A DNA stretch of 64,000 bases from Chryseobacterium scophthalmum (GCF_900143185.1 NZ_FSRQ01000005.1:124001-188000); one strand, 5' to 3'. Shown: positions 37,408 to 45,997, numbered from the stretch's first letter. Numbers and translations: made by a program. Notes: generated by a model not told the origin, from the sequence alone.

Positions 37408-37917
37408 ATGTCAGAAGAATTTGAAATAAAAAATAAAGTAGCAGCGAGTGGATTGATCAACTTTGATCTTACCGATCTTGTTCCCAAAGGTGCAAGAAAA
37501 GGAATAGATCTGAAAGATTTTCTTTTCATGGAAATGATTTTAAAAGAGAAAGATTTTCGTGAAAAAGTGGCAGCTATCAATACTGAAGAATACAAAGATG
37601 CTTTCGTTTACGTTTACAACTCTGCAGATGCAATTGTTCCGCTTTGGGCCTATTTTTTAATCACCGCTAAATTAACTGGTGTTACTAATAAAATTGTTTT
37701 CGGAAATTTAGAAAATTTAGAAATAATCTTAATGCATGATGCGATCAACAACCATGATTTCTCTGTAATGGAAGGAAAAAGAGTATTAGTAAAAGGCTGT
37801 TCTGACAAGCTAATTCCAGAAAATGCATACGTAGAATTGGTAGAAAAAATTCAGCCGATTGTAAAATCTCTTATGTTTGGTGAGGCTTGTTCGAATGTTC
37901 CTATTTTGAAAAACTAA
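37408..37917 (+). CDS. DUF2480-family protein
   Basis: The 169-residue soluble protein begins MSEEFEIKNKVAASGLINFD and contains GIDLKDFLFMEMILKEKDFR and NSADAIVPLWAYFLI, which I recognise as the DUF2480 family restricted largely to Bacteroidota. Its function is unknown. No signal peptide or membrane segment is present. It follows a TAAATTTG box and is separated by 4 bp from the membrane-protein gene downstream, so the two may be transcribed together, although a functional link is not evident. Confidence 0.88.
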   Translation: MSEEFEIKNKVAASGLINFDLTDLVPKGARKGIDLKDFLFMEMILKEKDFREKVAAINTEEYKDAFVYVYNSADAIVPLWAYFLITAKLTGVTNKIVFGNLENLEIILMHDAINNHDFSVMEGKRVLVKGCSDKLIPENAYVELVEKIQPIVKSLMFGEACSNVPILKN

Positions 37918-37921
37918 TTAA

Positions 37922-39181
37922 ATGAATAAAAAATTTATTCCATTTTTTTTATTCTTGTTCTTCTTAAGCATTTACTACCTTTCAAGTTTCTCGAAAGTTT
38001 CTTTTGGGGATGGAATGGGCTTTCTTTTAGATGTTGAAAAAGGATTATTCACAAACCATGTGACCCCATTATCACATTTTCTCTACTTAAATACTGCAGT
38101 ACTTTTTACAAAATATTGTAATGTAGACAGCATTATGACAATGAGGCTTATGTCTGTCGTTCCTGCCGCTCTAAGTATTACATTACTCTATATTCTTATC
38201 AAAGAATTTATTTCTGAAAACTGGATCGCAATAAGTTGCAGTATTATTTTTGGACTAAGCTTTACGTTTTGGCGAAGCGCTTCTACCATTGAAGTTTACA
38301 CCTTTAATGCCATTTGGATCTTCTTTTTTTTGATATATTCCGTAAGATCTTTAAAAAAACCGTCTCTAAAAAATATACTTCTGTCAGGAATCTTTTTAGG
38401 AATAAGCATGTGGGTTCACATCCAAAACATTATGTTGATTCCTGCCTATCTTATACTTCTCTATCAACTTAGAAATTCCAGAAAAAATATTTTTATTTCA
38501 GCTTCTTCATTTGTATTGATTTTTTGTTCAATGTTTCTCGTTAATTACGTAGCTGATATTCATATAAAATACACATTTCTTACGGGAACAGGTACTTGGA
38601 TAGAAGATACTTTTAAGCAAGGCTTTACAGACTTACTAAAAGATATTTTAAAATCTTTTCTTTTTTTACTTTATAACTTCAATATTTTTTTGATTTTTAT
38701 TCCTTGGGGAATACGTGAAATTTTTAAAAATTACAGAAATTTGTTTCCCTTTATTGCAATTTCTTTTTTATTTACTTTTGGTTTTGCAACATTTTATGCA
38801 GTTTCAGACAATTATGTTTTTTTCATACCGAGTTATTTTATTGTTATAATCCTCATTGGTCTTGGAATGAAATCATTGAGCATGAAATATAATTTGAAAA
38901 GATTACAATTTGTAACTTTTCTCATTCCGTTATTTTATATCGGATCTCATAGATTAGCTTCCTCATTAGAAGCCACAAAAATATTCCAGCAAGAAAAAGC
39001 ATATAAAGGTGGACTTACTTATTATATGTTACCTTGGTTGCACAATAATTTGGGATGTATAGAATTTACCCTTGAAAACAAGCCAATTATTGACAATGTA
39101 GAACAATTAAGAAAACAATCTTTAGAGTTTGTTGAAATCAGAAAAAAATATCAAAATAGACAAGAGATAATGAAATTATAA
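37922..39181 (+). CDS. Multi-spanning membrane protein of the DUF2723 (GT117-like) type
   Basis: The 419-residue protein has about ten hydrophobic helices. The region VSFGDGMGFLLDVEKG after the first helix and FTFWRSASTIEVYTFNAIW near residue 120 resemble DUF2723 proteins, integral-membrane glycosyltransferase-C-like enzymes that use lipid-linked sugars. The sequence is more divergent and shorter than usual, and the first-loop Asp/Glu pair is not clear. Its base composition is more AT-rich than its neighbours. It may transfer a sugar in the envelope; confidence in the family is moderate. Confidence 0.72.
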   Translation: MNKKFIPFFLFLFFLSIYYLSSFSKVSFGDGMGFLLDVEKGLFTNHVTPLSHFLYLNTAVLFTKYCNVDSIMTMRLMSVVPAALSITLLYILIKEFISENWIAISCSIIFGLSFTFWRSASTIEVYTFNAIWIFFFLIYSVRSLKKPSLKNILLSGIFLGISMWVHIQNIMLIPAYLILLYQLRNSRKNIFISASSFVLIFCSMFLVNYVADIHIKYTFLTGTGTWIEDTFKQGFTDLLKDILKSFLFLLYNFNIFLIFIPWGIREIFKNYRNLFPFIAISFLFTFGFATFYAVSDNYVFFIPSYFIVIILIGLGMKSLSMKYNLKRLQFVTFLIPLFYIGSHRLASSLEATKIFQQEKAYKGGLTYYMLPWLHNNLGCIEFTLENKPIIDNVEQLRKQSLEFVEIRKKYQNRQEIMKL

Positions 39182-39211
39182 TCTATAATATTACTTTGTC
39201 AATATTTTTGA

Positions 39212-39219
39212 TAACTTTG
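39212..39219 (+). promoter_or_regulatory. Bacteroidota -7 box for the DUF937 gene
   Basis: TAACTTTG matches TAnnTTTG, 32 bp upstream of the ATG at 39252. Confidence 0.45.
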
Positions 39220-39251
39220 AGTTTATTAACACTTAAAAAATAAACACAAAA

Positions 39252-39911
39252 ATGAGTTTAATTGATTTACTTACAGGAAACACAGGAAACCAAGTTGCAG
39301 AACAGGCTGAAAACAAATTTGGGATCAGTAAAAACCAAATCATCGCACTTTTGGCGGTGGCAACACCTCTTGTAATTTCTTATCTGAGAAACAAATCTCA
39401 GGACAATAAAGAAGCTGAAGCTTTAAATAACGCTTTAGATAAAGATCACGACGGAAGTATTCTTGATGACACTTCACAGTTAGAGGCAAGACAAAACGAA
39501 GGTGGATCAATCCTTTCTCACGTTTTCGGAAGCGAAAAAGGGAATGTTGAAAATCAATTGTCACAAAATACAGGAATTTCTATTGATAAAATCGGACCTA
39601 TTTTGGCAATGCTTGCTCCGGTAATCATGGGTTATATTGGTAAAGAAAAACAACAGAATAATGTTGGAGCAGGAGGTCTTGGTGATCTTTTAGGAGGAAT
39701 TTTAGGCGGCGCACAAACTCAGGCTCAACAGCAACAGTCTAATCCACTGAACGATATTCTTGGAAGTGTTTTAGGAGGTGGACAATCACAGTCTTCTGGA
39801 AATCCTTTGAATGATATTTTAGGAAGCGTTCTTGGTGGAAGCGGACAACAAAAGCAACAACAAGGTGGAGGTTTAGGAGATATTCTAGGCGGACTTTTTG
39901 GAGGAAAATAA
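39252..39911 (+). CDS. DUF937 protein with glycine-rich C-terminal repeats
   Basis: The 219-residue protein has two related helical halves (LIDLLTGNTGNQVAEQAENK and VENQLSQNTGISIDKIGP), each followed by a hydrophobic ALLAVATP or AMLAPVIM stretch, which is the DUF937/YidB pattern. From about residue 145 it becomes a Gln/Gly-rich tail built on the unit LGDILGGxLGG or LNDILGSVLGG, repeated four times. There is no signal peptide. Function unknown. A strong terminator follows. Confidence 0.85.
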   Translation: MSLIDLLTGNTGNQVAEQAENKFGISKNQIIALLAVATPLVISYLRNKSQDNKEAEALNNALDKDHDGSILDDTSQLEARQNEGGSILSHVFGSEKGNVENQLSQNTGISIDKIGPILAMLAPVIMGYIGKEKQQNNVGAGGLGDLLGGILGGAQTQAQQQQSNPLNDILGSVLGGGQSQSSGNPLNDILGSVLGGSGQQKQQQGGGLGDILGGLFGGK

Positions 39912-39933
39912 TTTCTTACTAGTTATAAATATA

Positions 39934-39967
39934 AAAAAATACCGAAAGTGATTCTTCGGTATTTTTT
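39934..39967 (+). terminator. Intrinsic terminator after the DUF937 gene
   Basis: Perfect 13-bp stem aaaaaataccgaa / ttcggtatttttt with an 8-nt loop. Confidence 0.9.
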
Positions 39968-40113
39968 AGTTTAATAAAACAAAAAGAATAGATATCATTT
40001 GGAACAGCCATATAAAGCAATTTACAATAGGAAAGAAAAAACAACAAACACGAAGTTTTGGAAAAAGCAATGAAATGGATTAATAATTAGCAACATGTAT
40101 CAAAAAAAATAAT

Positions 40114-40121
40114 TAGATTTG
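40114..40121 (+). promoter_or_regulatory. Bacteroidota -7 box for the ankyrin-protein gene
   Basis: TAGATTTG matches TAnnTTTG, 27 bp before the ATG at 40149. Confidence 0.45.
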
Positions 40122-40148
40122 TATATTATTTAGATAAAATTAAGATTT

Positions 40149-40583
40149 ATGAAAAAAATAATTACTACTTCTTTACTATTTGGAATTGCTATTTTTAGTA
40201 ATGGATTATTTGCACAAGAACTTTCTGGTGAGAAAACAAGAATCTTCCAGACAGACAAAATAGAAGATATAAAAAAGGTTTTCAAGAAAGATGAGCTTAC
40301 TAAATGTTTCGACATCAAACAAGTTCCATACAATCTCTTGTCTTTAAGTGCAAGATATGAAAGAGTAAATGTGATCAACTATTTGTTTGAAAACAATGTA
40401 GACGTTAATAAATCTTGTAGCGATACAACTCCTCTTATGTACGCCGCAAGATATGGCTACACCGATACCGTAAAGTTATTTTTAGAAAAAGGAGCTAAAA
40501 AAGAGGTAAAAGATCGTAACGGCAAAACAGCAAAAGATTATGCTTTAGAAAACAAACACCCTGAAACGGCTGCACTTCTTTAG
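40149..40583 (+). CDS. Exported ankyrin-repeat protein
   Basis: The 144-residue protein has a Sec signal peptide (MKKIITTSLLFGIAIFSNG, cleavage near LFAQ). Two ankyrin repeats are visible in the second half: YNLLSLSARYERVNVINYLF and TPLMYAARYGYTDTVKLFLE, followed by the partial repeat RNGKTAKDYALENKH. It should be periplasmic and bind a protein partner; which one is unknown. It has its own promoter-like box and terminator, so it is a monocistronic gene. Confidence 0.9.
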   Translation: MKKIITTSLLFGIAIFSNGLFAQELSGEKTRIFQTDKIEDIKKVFKKDELTKCFDIKQVPYNLLSLSARYERVNVINYLFENNVDVNKSCSDTTPLMYAARYGYTDTVKLFLEKGAKKEVKDRNGKTAKDYALENKHPETAALL

Positions 40584-40606
40584 AAAAATTAATAATAATA
40601 TAGCTT

Positions 40607-40631
40607 AAAACTTCCTTCGGGGAGTTTTTTT
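40607..40631 (+). terminator. Intrinsic terminator with UUCG tetraloop after the ankyrin gene
   Basis: Stem aaaacttcc / gggagtttt (one T-G pair) closed by a ttcg tetraloop, then a T run. Confidence 0.85.
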
Positions 40632-40662
40632 GTTTTAAAAACTTTCAAAAACCTTATCTTTG
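40630..40662 (+). promoter_or_regulatory. Promoter of aspS
   Basis: TTG (40630-40632), 22 bp, then TATCTTTG (40655-40662) fits the Flavobacteriia consensus. It would start a leader of about 60 nt that contains the heptad repeat. Confidence 0.55.
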
Positions 40663-40688
40663 CCAACGAAAAATTAGACACATTAAAG

Positions 40689-40720
40689 TCTAATATCTAA
40701 CGTCTAATATCTAACATCTA
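40689..40720 (+). repeat. Heptad repeat in the aspS leader
   Basis: A 32-nt tract built of seven-base units of the form tctaaYR (for example tctaata, tctaacg, tctaaca). A copy identical at 30 of 32 positions lies in the leader of leuS in the same orientation relative to the gene (63094-63125). Confidence 0.65.
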
Positions 40721-40726
40721 AAACAA

Positions 40727-42481
40727 ATGTTTCGATCGCACACCAACGGAGAATTATCTCTAAAAAATCTTAATGAAGAAGTTACACTTTCAGGATGGGT
40801 ACAAACCATTCGTGATAAAGGATTTATGATTTGGATAGATCTTCGAGATCGTTACGGAATTACTCAGCTGGTTTTCGACCAAGACCGTTCTACAGCGGAA
40901 TTGATGGAAAATGCAAAAAAATTGGGCCGTGAATTTGTGATTCAGGTTACAGGACGCGTCATCGAGAGAGTAAGCAAAAACCCAAATATTCCAACAGGAG
41001 AAATTGAAATTTTAGTTGAAAAATTAGAAGTTCTTAATGAATCTCAGCTTCCGCCTTTCACGATTGAAGACGAAACAGACGGAGGGGAAGAATTAAGAAT
41101 GAAATACCGTTACCTGGATATCAGAAGAGCTCCGGTAAGAGATAAACTGATTTTCCGTCACAAAATGGCGCAAAAGGTTAGAAATTATCTTTCAGACGAA
41201 GGATTTATCGAGGTTGAAACTCCAGTTTTAATCAAATCTACTCCGGAAGGAGCGAGAGACTTCGTTGTACCGAGCAGAATGAATCCGGGACAGTTTTACG
41301 CATTGCCACAATCTCCACAGACTTTCAAACAATTGTTGATGGTTGGTGGAATGGATAAATATTTCCAGATCGTGAAATGTTTCCGTGACGAAGATTTAAG
41401 AGCCGACAGACAGCCGGAATTTACACAGATCGACTGCGAAATGGCTTTTGTAGAGCAGGAAGATGTAATGAATGTTTTTGAAGGAATGACGAAAACGTTA
41501 ATCAAAGACATTACAGGTCAGGAATTCGGAACTTTCCCAAGAATGACGTTTGCTGATGCAATGCAGAAATACGGAAACGACAAACCGGATATTCGTTTCG
41601 GAATGGAGTTCGTAGAATTAAACGATTTAGTAAAAGGAAAAGATTTCAAAATATTTGATGACGCAGAATTGGTTGTCGGAATCAATGTAGAAGGATGTGC
41701 AGATTATACAAGAAAGCAAATCGATGAGCTTGTTGATTGGGTGAAAAGACCACAAATCGGAGCTTCAGGAATGGTTTGGGCTAAATTCCAGAATGACGGA
41801 GTGAAAACGTCTTCTGTAAATAAATTTTACAATGAGGAAGATTTAGCAAAAATCATCGAGAAATTTGGCGCAAAAGAAGGCGATTTAATGTTAATCCTTT
41901 CTGGAAACGAGCACAAAGTAAGAACTCAGCTTTCTGCGTTAAGAATGGAGCTTGGAAATCGTTTAGGATTAAGAAAAGGAGATGTTTTCGCACCACTTTG
42001 GGTAGTTGACTTCCCGTTATTGGAATTTGACGAAGAAAGCGGACGTTACCACGCAATGCACCACCCTTTTACTTCTCCAAAACCTGAAGATATTCATTTA
42101 TTGGAAACTGACCCAGGAAAAGCAAGAGCAAACGCATACGATATGGTTTTGAACGGAAACGAGATCGGTGGAGGTTCTATCAGAATTTTTGATAAAGATC
42201 TTCAATCTAAAATGTTTGATCTTTTAGGATTCTCAAAAGAAGAAGCAGAGGCTCAGTTTGGATTCTTGATGAATGCGTTCAAATACGGAGCTCCGCCTCA
42301 CGGTGGTTTAGCTTTCGGGTTTGACCGTTTGGTAGCTATTTTGGATGGAAACGAAGTGATCAGAGATTACATTGCATTCCCTAAAAATAATTCTGGACGA
42401 GATGTGATGATTGATGCGCCTTCTTCGATTGCTGATGAACAGCTTGATGAATTGGAATTACAATTGAATTTAAAAGCATAA
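40727..42481 (+). CDS. aspS: Aspartyl-tRNA synthetase
   Basis: The 584-residue class II synthetase has an N-terminal OB-fold anticodon-binding domain (residues 1-110). Motif 1 is at [20 protein letters not shown] and motif 2 at [19 protein letters not shown] bacterial insertion domain and motif 3, [14 protein letters not shown], follow. It charges tRNA-Asp. The gene has a consensus promoter and ends with a terminator. Its last ten codons plus the terminator are repeated almost exactly 597 bp downstream, and a shorter match lies at 43687. Confidence 0.97.
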   Translation: MFRSHTNGELSLKNLNEEVTLSGWVQTIRDKGFMIWIDLRDRYGITQLVFDQDRSTAELMENAKKLGREFVIQVTGRVIERVSKNPNIPTGEIEILVEKLEVLNESQLPPFTIEDETDGGEELRMKYRYLDIRRAPVRDKLIFRHKMAQKVRNYLSDEGFIEVETPVLIKSTPEGARDFVVPSRMNPGQFYALPQSPQTFKQLLMVGGMDKYFQIVKCFRDEDLRADRQPEFTQIDCEMAFVEQEDVMNVFEGMTKTLIKDITGQEFGTFPRMTFADAMQKYGNDKPDIRFGMEFVELNDLVKGKDFKIFDDAELVVGINVEGCADYTRKQIDELVDWVKRPQIGASGMVWAKFQNDGVKTSSVNKFYNEEDLAKIIEKFGAKEGDLMLILSGNEHKVRTQLSALRMELGNRLGLRKGDVFAPLWVVDFPLLEFDEESGRYHAMHHPFTSPKPEDIHLLETDPGKARANAYDMVLNGNEIGGGSIRIFDKDLQSKMFDLLGFSKEEAEAQFGFLMNAFKYGAPPHGGLAFGFDRLVAILDGNEVIRDYIAFPKNNSGRDVMIDAPSSIADEQLDELELQLNLKA

Positions 42482-42516
42482 ATTAGAAGCGGAGATTTTT
42501 TCTCCGCTTTTTTATT
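42450..42516 (+). repeat. Direct repeat copy 1: aspS 3' end plus terminator
   Basis: This is the native copy: the final aspS codons (LELQLNLKA), stop and hairpin. It matches 43047-43113 with only small differences in the hairpin loop and T run. Confidence 0.85.
42487..42513 (+). terminator. Intrinsic terminator of aspS
   Basis: Stem aagcggaga / tctccgctt, 9 bp, followed by a T run that reaches the start of the next small gene. Confidence 0.88.
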
Positions 42517-42753
42517 ATGGATACATTCATCTCATTACTTATTACAATTGGATTTATTTTTGCGATAATTGGAGTTGCATTTTTAATTTTATTAATCATA
42601 AAAAAATCGACATATTACCCGCCAAACAAACAAGAACAAGCGTCAGACAAAAAAGCCCGGTTAACATATATTTCATTAACTTTAATTACAATAAGTACTT
42701 TTTGTTTTGCCGGAGCGAAAGCAATTATAAAAAAGATTTTAAAAATACTTTAG
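42517..42753 (+). CDS. Small two-helix membrane protein, unknown
   Basis: The 78-residue product has two hydrophobic segments (residues 4-29, and 50-68 in YISLTLITISTFCFAGA) joined by a short charged loop, and a basic C-terminus ending KKILKIL. I do not recognise a family. It begins only 4 nt after the aspS terminator T run, with no promoter of its own, so it would depend on read-through or an unrecognised start. It lies between two copies of the aspS tail together with the next gene. Confidence 0.55.
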   Translation: MDTFISLLITIGFIFAIIGVAFLILLIIKKSTYYPPNKQEQASDKKARLTYISLTLITISTFCFAGAKAIIKKILKIL

Positions 42754-42767
42754 AAGAAAATAAAATT

Positions 42768-43046
42768 ATGTCGCTTGAATTTGATGATGTATTTTTCAGT
42801 CAAGATGATATGAATGGAATCTTTAATAAATTTGAATCTACTGAAGGACGTTTTAGATGTGAAAGCTTTACAGGATTTATTAATTTTGAAAATAAAAAAA
42901 GTATTCCGATTGAAATAATCAGACATTGTTATGAGAAGAACAGATATATTATTATTTCTAAAAAATATAATATCGACGTAACAATCGGAGATATAAGAAC
43001 CTCTAAATTTGATTATATTCAAAAAGACACTATTAATTCTCAGTAA
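42768..43046 (+). CDS. Small acidic/aromatic protein, unknown
   Basis: The ATG at 42768 gives 92 residues beginning MSLEFDDVFFSQDDMNGIFN; a TTG 66 bp upstream overlaps the previous gene and is rejected. The protein is soluble and rich in Ile, Lys and Phe. I recognise no motif. It follows the two-helix membrane protein by 14 bp. Its stop codon abuts the second copy of the aspS tail exactly (43047), which suggests that the two small genes form one inserted unit. AT content is higher than in aspS. Confidence 0.55.
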   Translation: MSLEFDDVFFSQDDMNGIFNKFESTEGRFRCESFTGFINFENKKSIPIEIIRHCYEKNRYIIISKKYNIDVTIGDIRTSKFDYIQKDTINSQ

Positions 43047-43113
43047 AATTGGAATTACAATTGAATTTAAAAGCATAAATTAGAAGCGGAGATCTTTCTC
43101 CGCTTTTTTTATT
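43047..43113 (+). repeat. Direct repeat copy 2: duplicated aspS 3' end plus terminator
   Basis: Repeats the last ten codons, stop and hairpin of aspS (copy at 42450). It is non-coding here because the preceding gene stops at 43046. Confidence 0.85.
43084..43110 (+). terminator. Second copy of the aspS terminator
   Basis: Stem aagcggaga / tctccgctt (43084-43092, 43097-43105) with a shorter loop than the aspS copy, then seven T. Confidence 0.85.
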
Positions 43114-43119
43114 TGAAAC

Positions 43120-43701
43120 ATGAAAGAAAAACATAAATGGAAGCTCTGGGAGATCCCGATTGTTATCCTTTGGTTTGTTGGGTTATTCACTTTCTTCCAC
43201 GGAATTGGTTATTCAAAACAGACTGGTAATTTCGATTTTAAAGCAGGTTATTTTGTAATCGGAATTCTTATTATTCTTCCCGTATATTTTTATATTCGCT
43301 CGCTTACTGACAGCGAAAAAGGGTTTCCCATTGAAAATTTTTATAGAGATATTGTTGTTCAGGATATAAAACGTCATAAGATCTGCAAAAATGTAGATTT
43401 GAGCCGTGCCATAATTGAAAGTTACGTTTTCGGTGTTGGAAAAGACCAAAATGATTATGCCAATATTTTCTATAATAAAAGTGATATTGAATTTGTAAAA
43501 ACCAAACTTACAATTGAATATTATGATAAATCTTTACCAACACTTACAGCATTTACCAACATTGATAAATTGATGCTGAAAGAAATTTTTCAAAAACATA
43601 CTTCTACAAATGTTTATTTTGACAAATATATTCCTACAAATTATTATCTTGATCTTGAATTTTTAATCGATTTGACGTTGAAATCTAATTTAAAAGCATA
43701 A
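43120..43701 (+). CDS. Membrane protein of unknown function with an AspS-like C-terminal tail
   Basis: The 193-residue product has two membrane helices near residues 10-29 and 42-60, then a soluble domain of about 130 residues (from NFYRDIVVQDIKRHK) with no motif I recognise. It starts just behind the second terminator copy. Its last codons and stop, within a 16-nt match at 43687-43702, are identical to the aspS end and encode the same NLKA tail in the same frame. This hints that it was also joined to an aspS-derived end. It is convergent with the next gene. Confidence 0.65.
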   Translation: MKEKHKWKLWEIPIVILWFVGLFTFFHGIGYSKQTGNFDFKAGYFVIGILIILPVYFYIRSLTDSEKGFPIENFYRDIVVQDIKRHKICKNVDLSRAIIESYVFGVGKDQNDYANIFYNKSDIEFVKTKLTIEYYDKSLPTLTAFTNIDKLMLKEIFQKHTSTNVYFDKYIPTNYYLDLEFLIDLTLKSNLKA

Positions 43702-43702
43702 A
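43687..43702 (+). repeat. Third, partial copy of the aspS stop-codon region
   Basis: A 16-nt exact match to both longer copies (aatttaaaagcataaa), in the same reading frame with respect to the stop codon. Similarity ends on both sides. Confidence 0.5.
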
Positions 43703-43750
43703 AAAACGAAAAAAAAATTCAGGTTTCTATATTTTAGTAATAATTTTTAT

Positions 43751-44524
43751 TTACAAATATCCATTCTGAACCAACCAAGCTGTAATTCTTTTCAGAGTAA
43801 GCGCATTAGGATCTACTGCAGAAGAAAGAAATTTCACATTATCCTTTTGAGGAATAGAAATCACTTTTCTTACGTTGTCTTTAGCGCTAAACAATTCAAA
43901 ATTCTGAGCATTATTACCTCCTGCAAAATTTACTTTAGCAACCAAAATTCCTCCTGGAATAAAAAATTCATAAAAATCCTGACCGTTTCTATTTCCTGTA
44001 GAATTAAAAAATCCAATCTGTTCTCCGCCTTGTTCTATAGCTTTCGTTTCCTTTAATTCAATTGGCCAGCTTTTGTTACGTGAAACTAAAGTATAATTTA
44101 CGGCAGTTCTTGGCGAAATACCTTTTGAGGCAATTAATTCAGTAATTTTAGCTTCATTCAAATTATTTCCTTCAACAACACCACTCTTCCCGATAAGATT
44201 TACAAAACCTTTTTCCATACCTAAAGTTGATAATTTAAAAATCCCAACCTGATTAGTCGGCAAAAATGTAAAGCGATAATACATACTTGTATTGTCATTT
44301 TTATCACCTTCAAACTCAGTACTCAAAACGGCAATTACAAGTTTTTCGCCCTCCATTGAGTAAAGATTAAAATTTTTAGTTAAGCCGAGATTCTGTTTCT
44401 GCACTTCGACTTTTGCTATTTTCTGACCATCAACCGTAATAATATTATTCTTGTAATCAACTTTTTGCGCAGACAGAAAAATATTAATTCCTAGCGTACA
44501 TAAAAAAATAAAAATTGTTTTCAT
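43751..44524 (-). CDS. Secreted hypothetical protein
   Basis: The ATG at 44524 gives 257 residues with a signal peptide, MKTIFIFLCTLGINIFLSAQ; the longer frame to 44575 adds 17 residues before it and is rejected. The mature part is beta-rich (NLYSMEGEKLVIAVLSTEF, FYEFFIPGGILVAKVNFAGG) and unrecognised, and the C-terminal end RITAWLVQNGYL looks folded. There is no lipobox, TonB box or T9SS sorting domain, so it is likely periplasmic. It is divergent from ku and convergent with the cassette gene. Confidence 0.75.
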   Translation of the reverse strand: MKTIFIFLCTLGINIFLSAQKVDYKNNIITVDGQKIAKVEVQKQNLGLTKNFNLYSMEGEKLVIAVLSTEFEGDKNDNTSMYYRFTFLPTNQVGIFKLSTLGMEKGFVNLIGKSGVVEGNNLNEAKITELIASKGISPRTAVNYTLVSRNKSWPIELKETKAIEQGGEQIGFFNSTGNRNGQDFYEFFIPGGILVAKVNFAGGNNAQNFELFSAKDNVRKVISIPQKDNVKFLSSAVDPNALTLKRITAWLVQNGYL

Positions 44525-44606
44525 CTGAAAATTATTTAGTAGTATCCAAATTACAAATAATTTCTCACGGCACAATCATTGCAAGTTTTTCTAAAAAAGT
44601 AAGACA

Positions 44607-45392
44607 ATGAAAGCAATTTGGAACGGTGCCATTGGTTTTGGCTTAGTCAATATTCCTGTGAAGATATATTCTGCGACAGAAACCAGCAAACTCGATCTTG
44701 ATATGCTGGATAAATCTGACTTTTCTAATATTAAATTCAAAAGAGTTAACGAAAAAACAGGCAAAGAAGTAAAGTGGGCAAACATTGTAAAAGGTTATCT
44801 GATGGACGACAAATATGTTGTTCTGGAAGATGAAGATTACGAGGCCGCAAGTCCTGAAAAAACGAAAATTCTTTCTATTGAACATTTCGTAAAAGAAGTC
44901 GAAGTAGATTCTGTTTATTTTGAAACTCCCTACTTTCTTGAGCCACAAAAAAACGGCGAAAACGCTTACAGACTTTTAATAAAAGCTTTACAGCAAACTA
45001 AAATGGTCGGCATCGGAACTTTTGTTCTTCGCGACAGCGAAGCGATCGGCATGATTCGCCCTTACAATGATGAGGTTTTGGTTTTAAACCGATTAAGATT
45101 TGATCAAGAAATCAGAGATTACAAACAGCTTAAAATTCCTGCCAAAAAAGCTCCCAAACCTGCCGAACTGAAGATGGCAAAAAATCTTATCGAGCAGCTT
45201 TCAGAACCTTTTGATCCAACATTTTACAAAAATACTTATTCCGCTGAACTGCTTAAAATCATCAAGAAAAAAGCGAAAGGTAAAACCGTAAAACTAAAAA
45301 AATCAGAACCTGCAAAACAAGGCAAAGTAATTGATTTAATGGCACAGCTAAAAGCTAGTTTACAAAGTCCAAAATCTAAAAACGCTTCGTGA
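44607..45392 (+). CDS. ku: Ku-family DNA end-binding protein
   Basis: The 261-residue protein begins MKAIWNGAIGFGLVNIPVKI, the typical bacterial Ku start, and continues through the beta-barrel core (FETPYFLEPQKNGENAYRLL). A lysine-rich C-terminal tail (about residues 220-261) follows. Homodimeric Ku encircles broken DNA ends and recruits LigD for non-homologous end joining. It overlaps or abuts the ligD start: the next ATG is 3 bp after the ku stop, and a GTG overlaps it. The pair forms a two-gene repair operon. Confidence 0.96.
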   Translation: MKAIWNGAIGFGLVNIPVKIYSATETSKLDLDMLDKSDFSNIKFKRVNEKTGKEVKWANIVKGYLMDDKYVVLEDEDYEAASPEKTKILSIEHFVKEVEVDSVYFETPYFLEPQKNGENAYRLLIKALQQTKMVGIGTFVLRDSEAIGMIRPYNDEVLVLNRLRFDQEIRDYKQLKIPAKKAPKPAELKMAKNLIEQLSEPFDPTFYKNTYSAELLKIIKKKAKGKTVKLKKSEPAKQGKVIDLMAQLKASLQSPKSKNAS

Positions 45393-45394
45393 TT

Positions 45395-45997
45395 ATGGCA
45401 CTTAAAGATTATAACAATAAGAGAAAGTTCGATGAAACTACCGAACCCAAAGGAAAAACAAAAAAAAGCAAAGACCAACTTATTTTTGTAATTCAGAGAC
45501 ATGCTGCATCAAGACTTCACTATGATTTTCGTTTAGAAATGGAAGGCGTTCTGAAAAGCTGGGCTGTTCCGAAAGGGCCATCTTTAAATCCCGAAGACAG
45601 ACGTTTGGCGATGATGGTTGAAGATCATCCGTACGATTATAAAGATTTTGAAGGAAATATTCCTGAAGGAAATTACGGAGCCGGACAAGTCGAAATCTGG
45701 GACAGCGGAACGTATGAACCTTTAGACGAAACCAGTAAACTTTCTGATGAAAAAGAACTGTTGAAAGAATTGAAAGCAGGTTCTTTAAAATTTATTCTTC
45801 ACGGCAAAAAACTAAAAGGAGAATTTGCTTTGGTTAAAATGAAAAATGCCGAAAATAACGCTTGGCTTTTGATTAAACATAAAGATAAATTTGCTGAAGA
45901 AAAATATGATGCTGAAGAAAATATTGCCAAAAATTCTCAGGTGACAAAATTTTTAGAGGAAAAAAAAAGCCTAAAAAGCAACAAAAAGAAGTCATAA
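45395..45997 (+). CDS. ligD: LigD 3'-phosphoesterase (PE) domain, ended early by a frameshift
   Basis: This 200-residue frame holds the PE domain of LigD: RHAASRLHYDFRLE, SWAVPKGPSLNPEDRR and EDHPYDYKDFEGNIPEGNYG are intact. It trims 3'-ribonucleotides and phosphates at broken ends. The ATG at 45395 is chosen over an overlapping GTG at 45389. After the domain, the frame reads through a run of nine A (45960-45968) and stops at 45997. With one more A, the frame would continue without a stop into the ligase-polymerase part. Thus it is either the first half of a broken ligD, a slippage product or a sequencing error. Confidence 0.85.
   Translation: MALKDYNNKRKFDETTEPKGKTKKSKDQLIFVIQRHAASRLHYDFRLEMEGVLKSWAVPKGPSLNPEDRRLAMMVEDHPYDYKDFEGNIPEGNYGAGQVEIWDSGTYEPLDETSKLSDEKELLKELKAGSLKFILHGKKLKGEFALVKMKNAENNAWLLIKHKDKFAEEKYDAEENIAKNSQVTKFLEEKKSLKSNKKKS
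45960..45968 (+). other. A9 run at the ligD frame break
   Basis: Nine consecutive A. The frame used upstream (PE domain) and the frame used downstream (ligase-polymerase) overlap here, and both are open across the run. Adding one A would join them. Confidence 0.75.

Noticed and set aside
42702..42767. TTG-initiated extension of the 92-residue protein
   Set aside because: It overlaps the preceding gene and the ATG at 42768 is well placed.
42450..43702. Classical integrative element at aspS
   Set aside because: The repeats fit att-like sites, but no integrase, recombinase or phage gene is present, so I report the repeats as a finding and do not call a mobile element.
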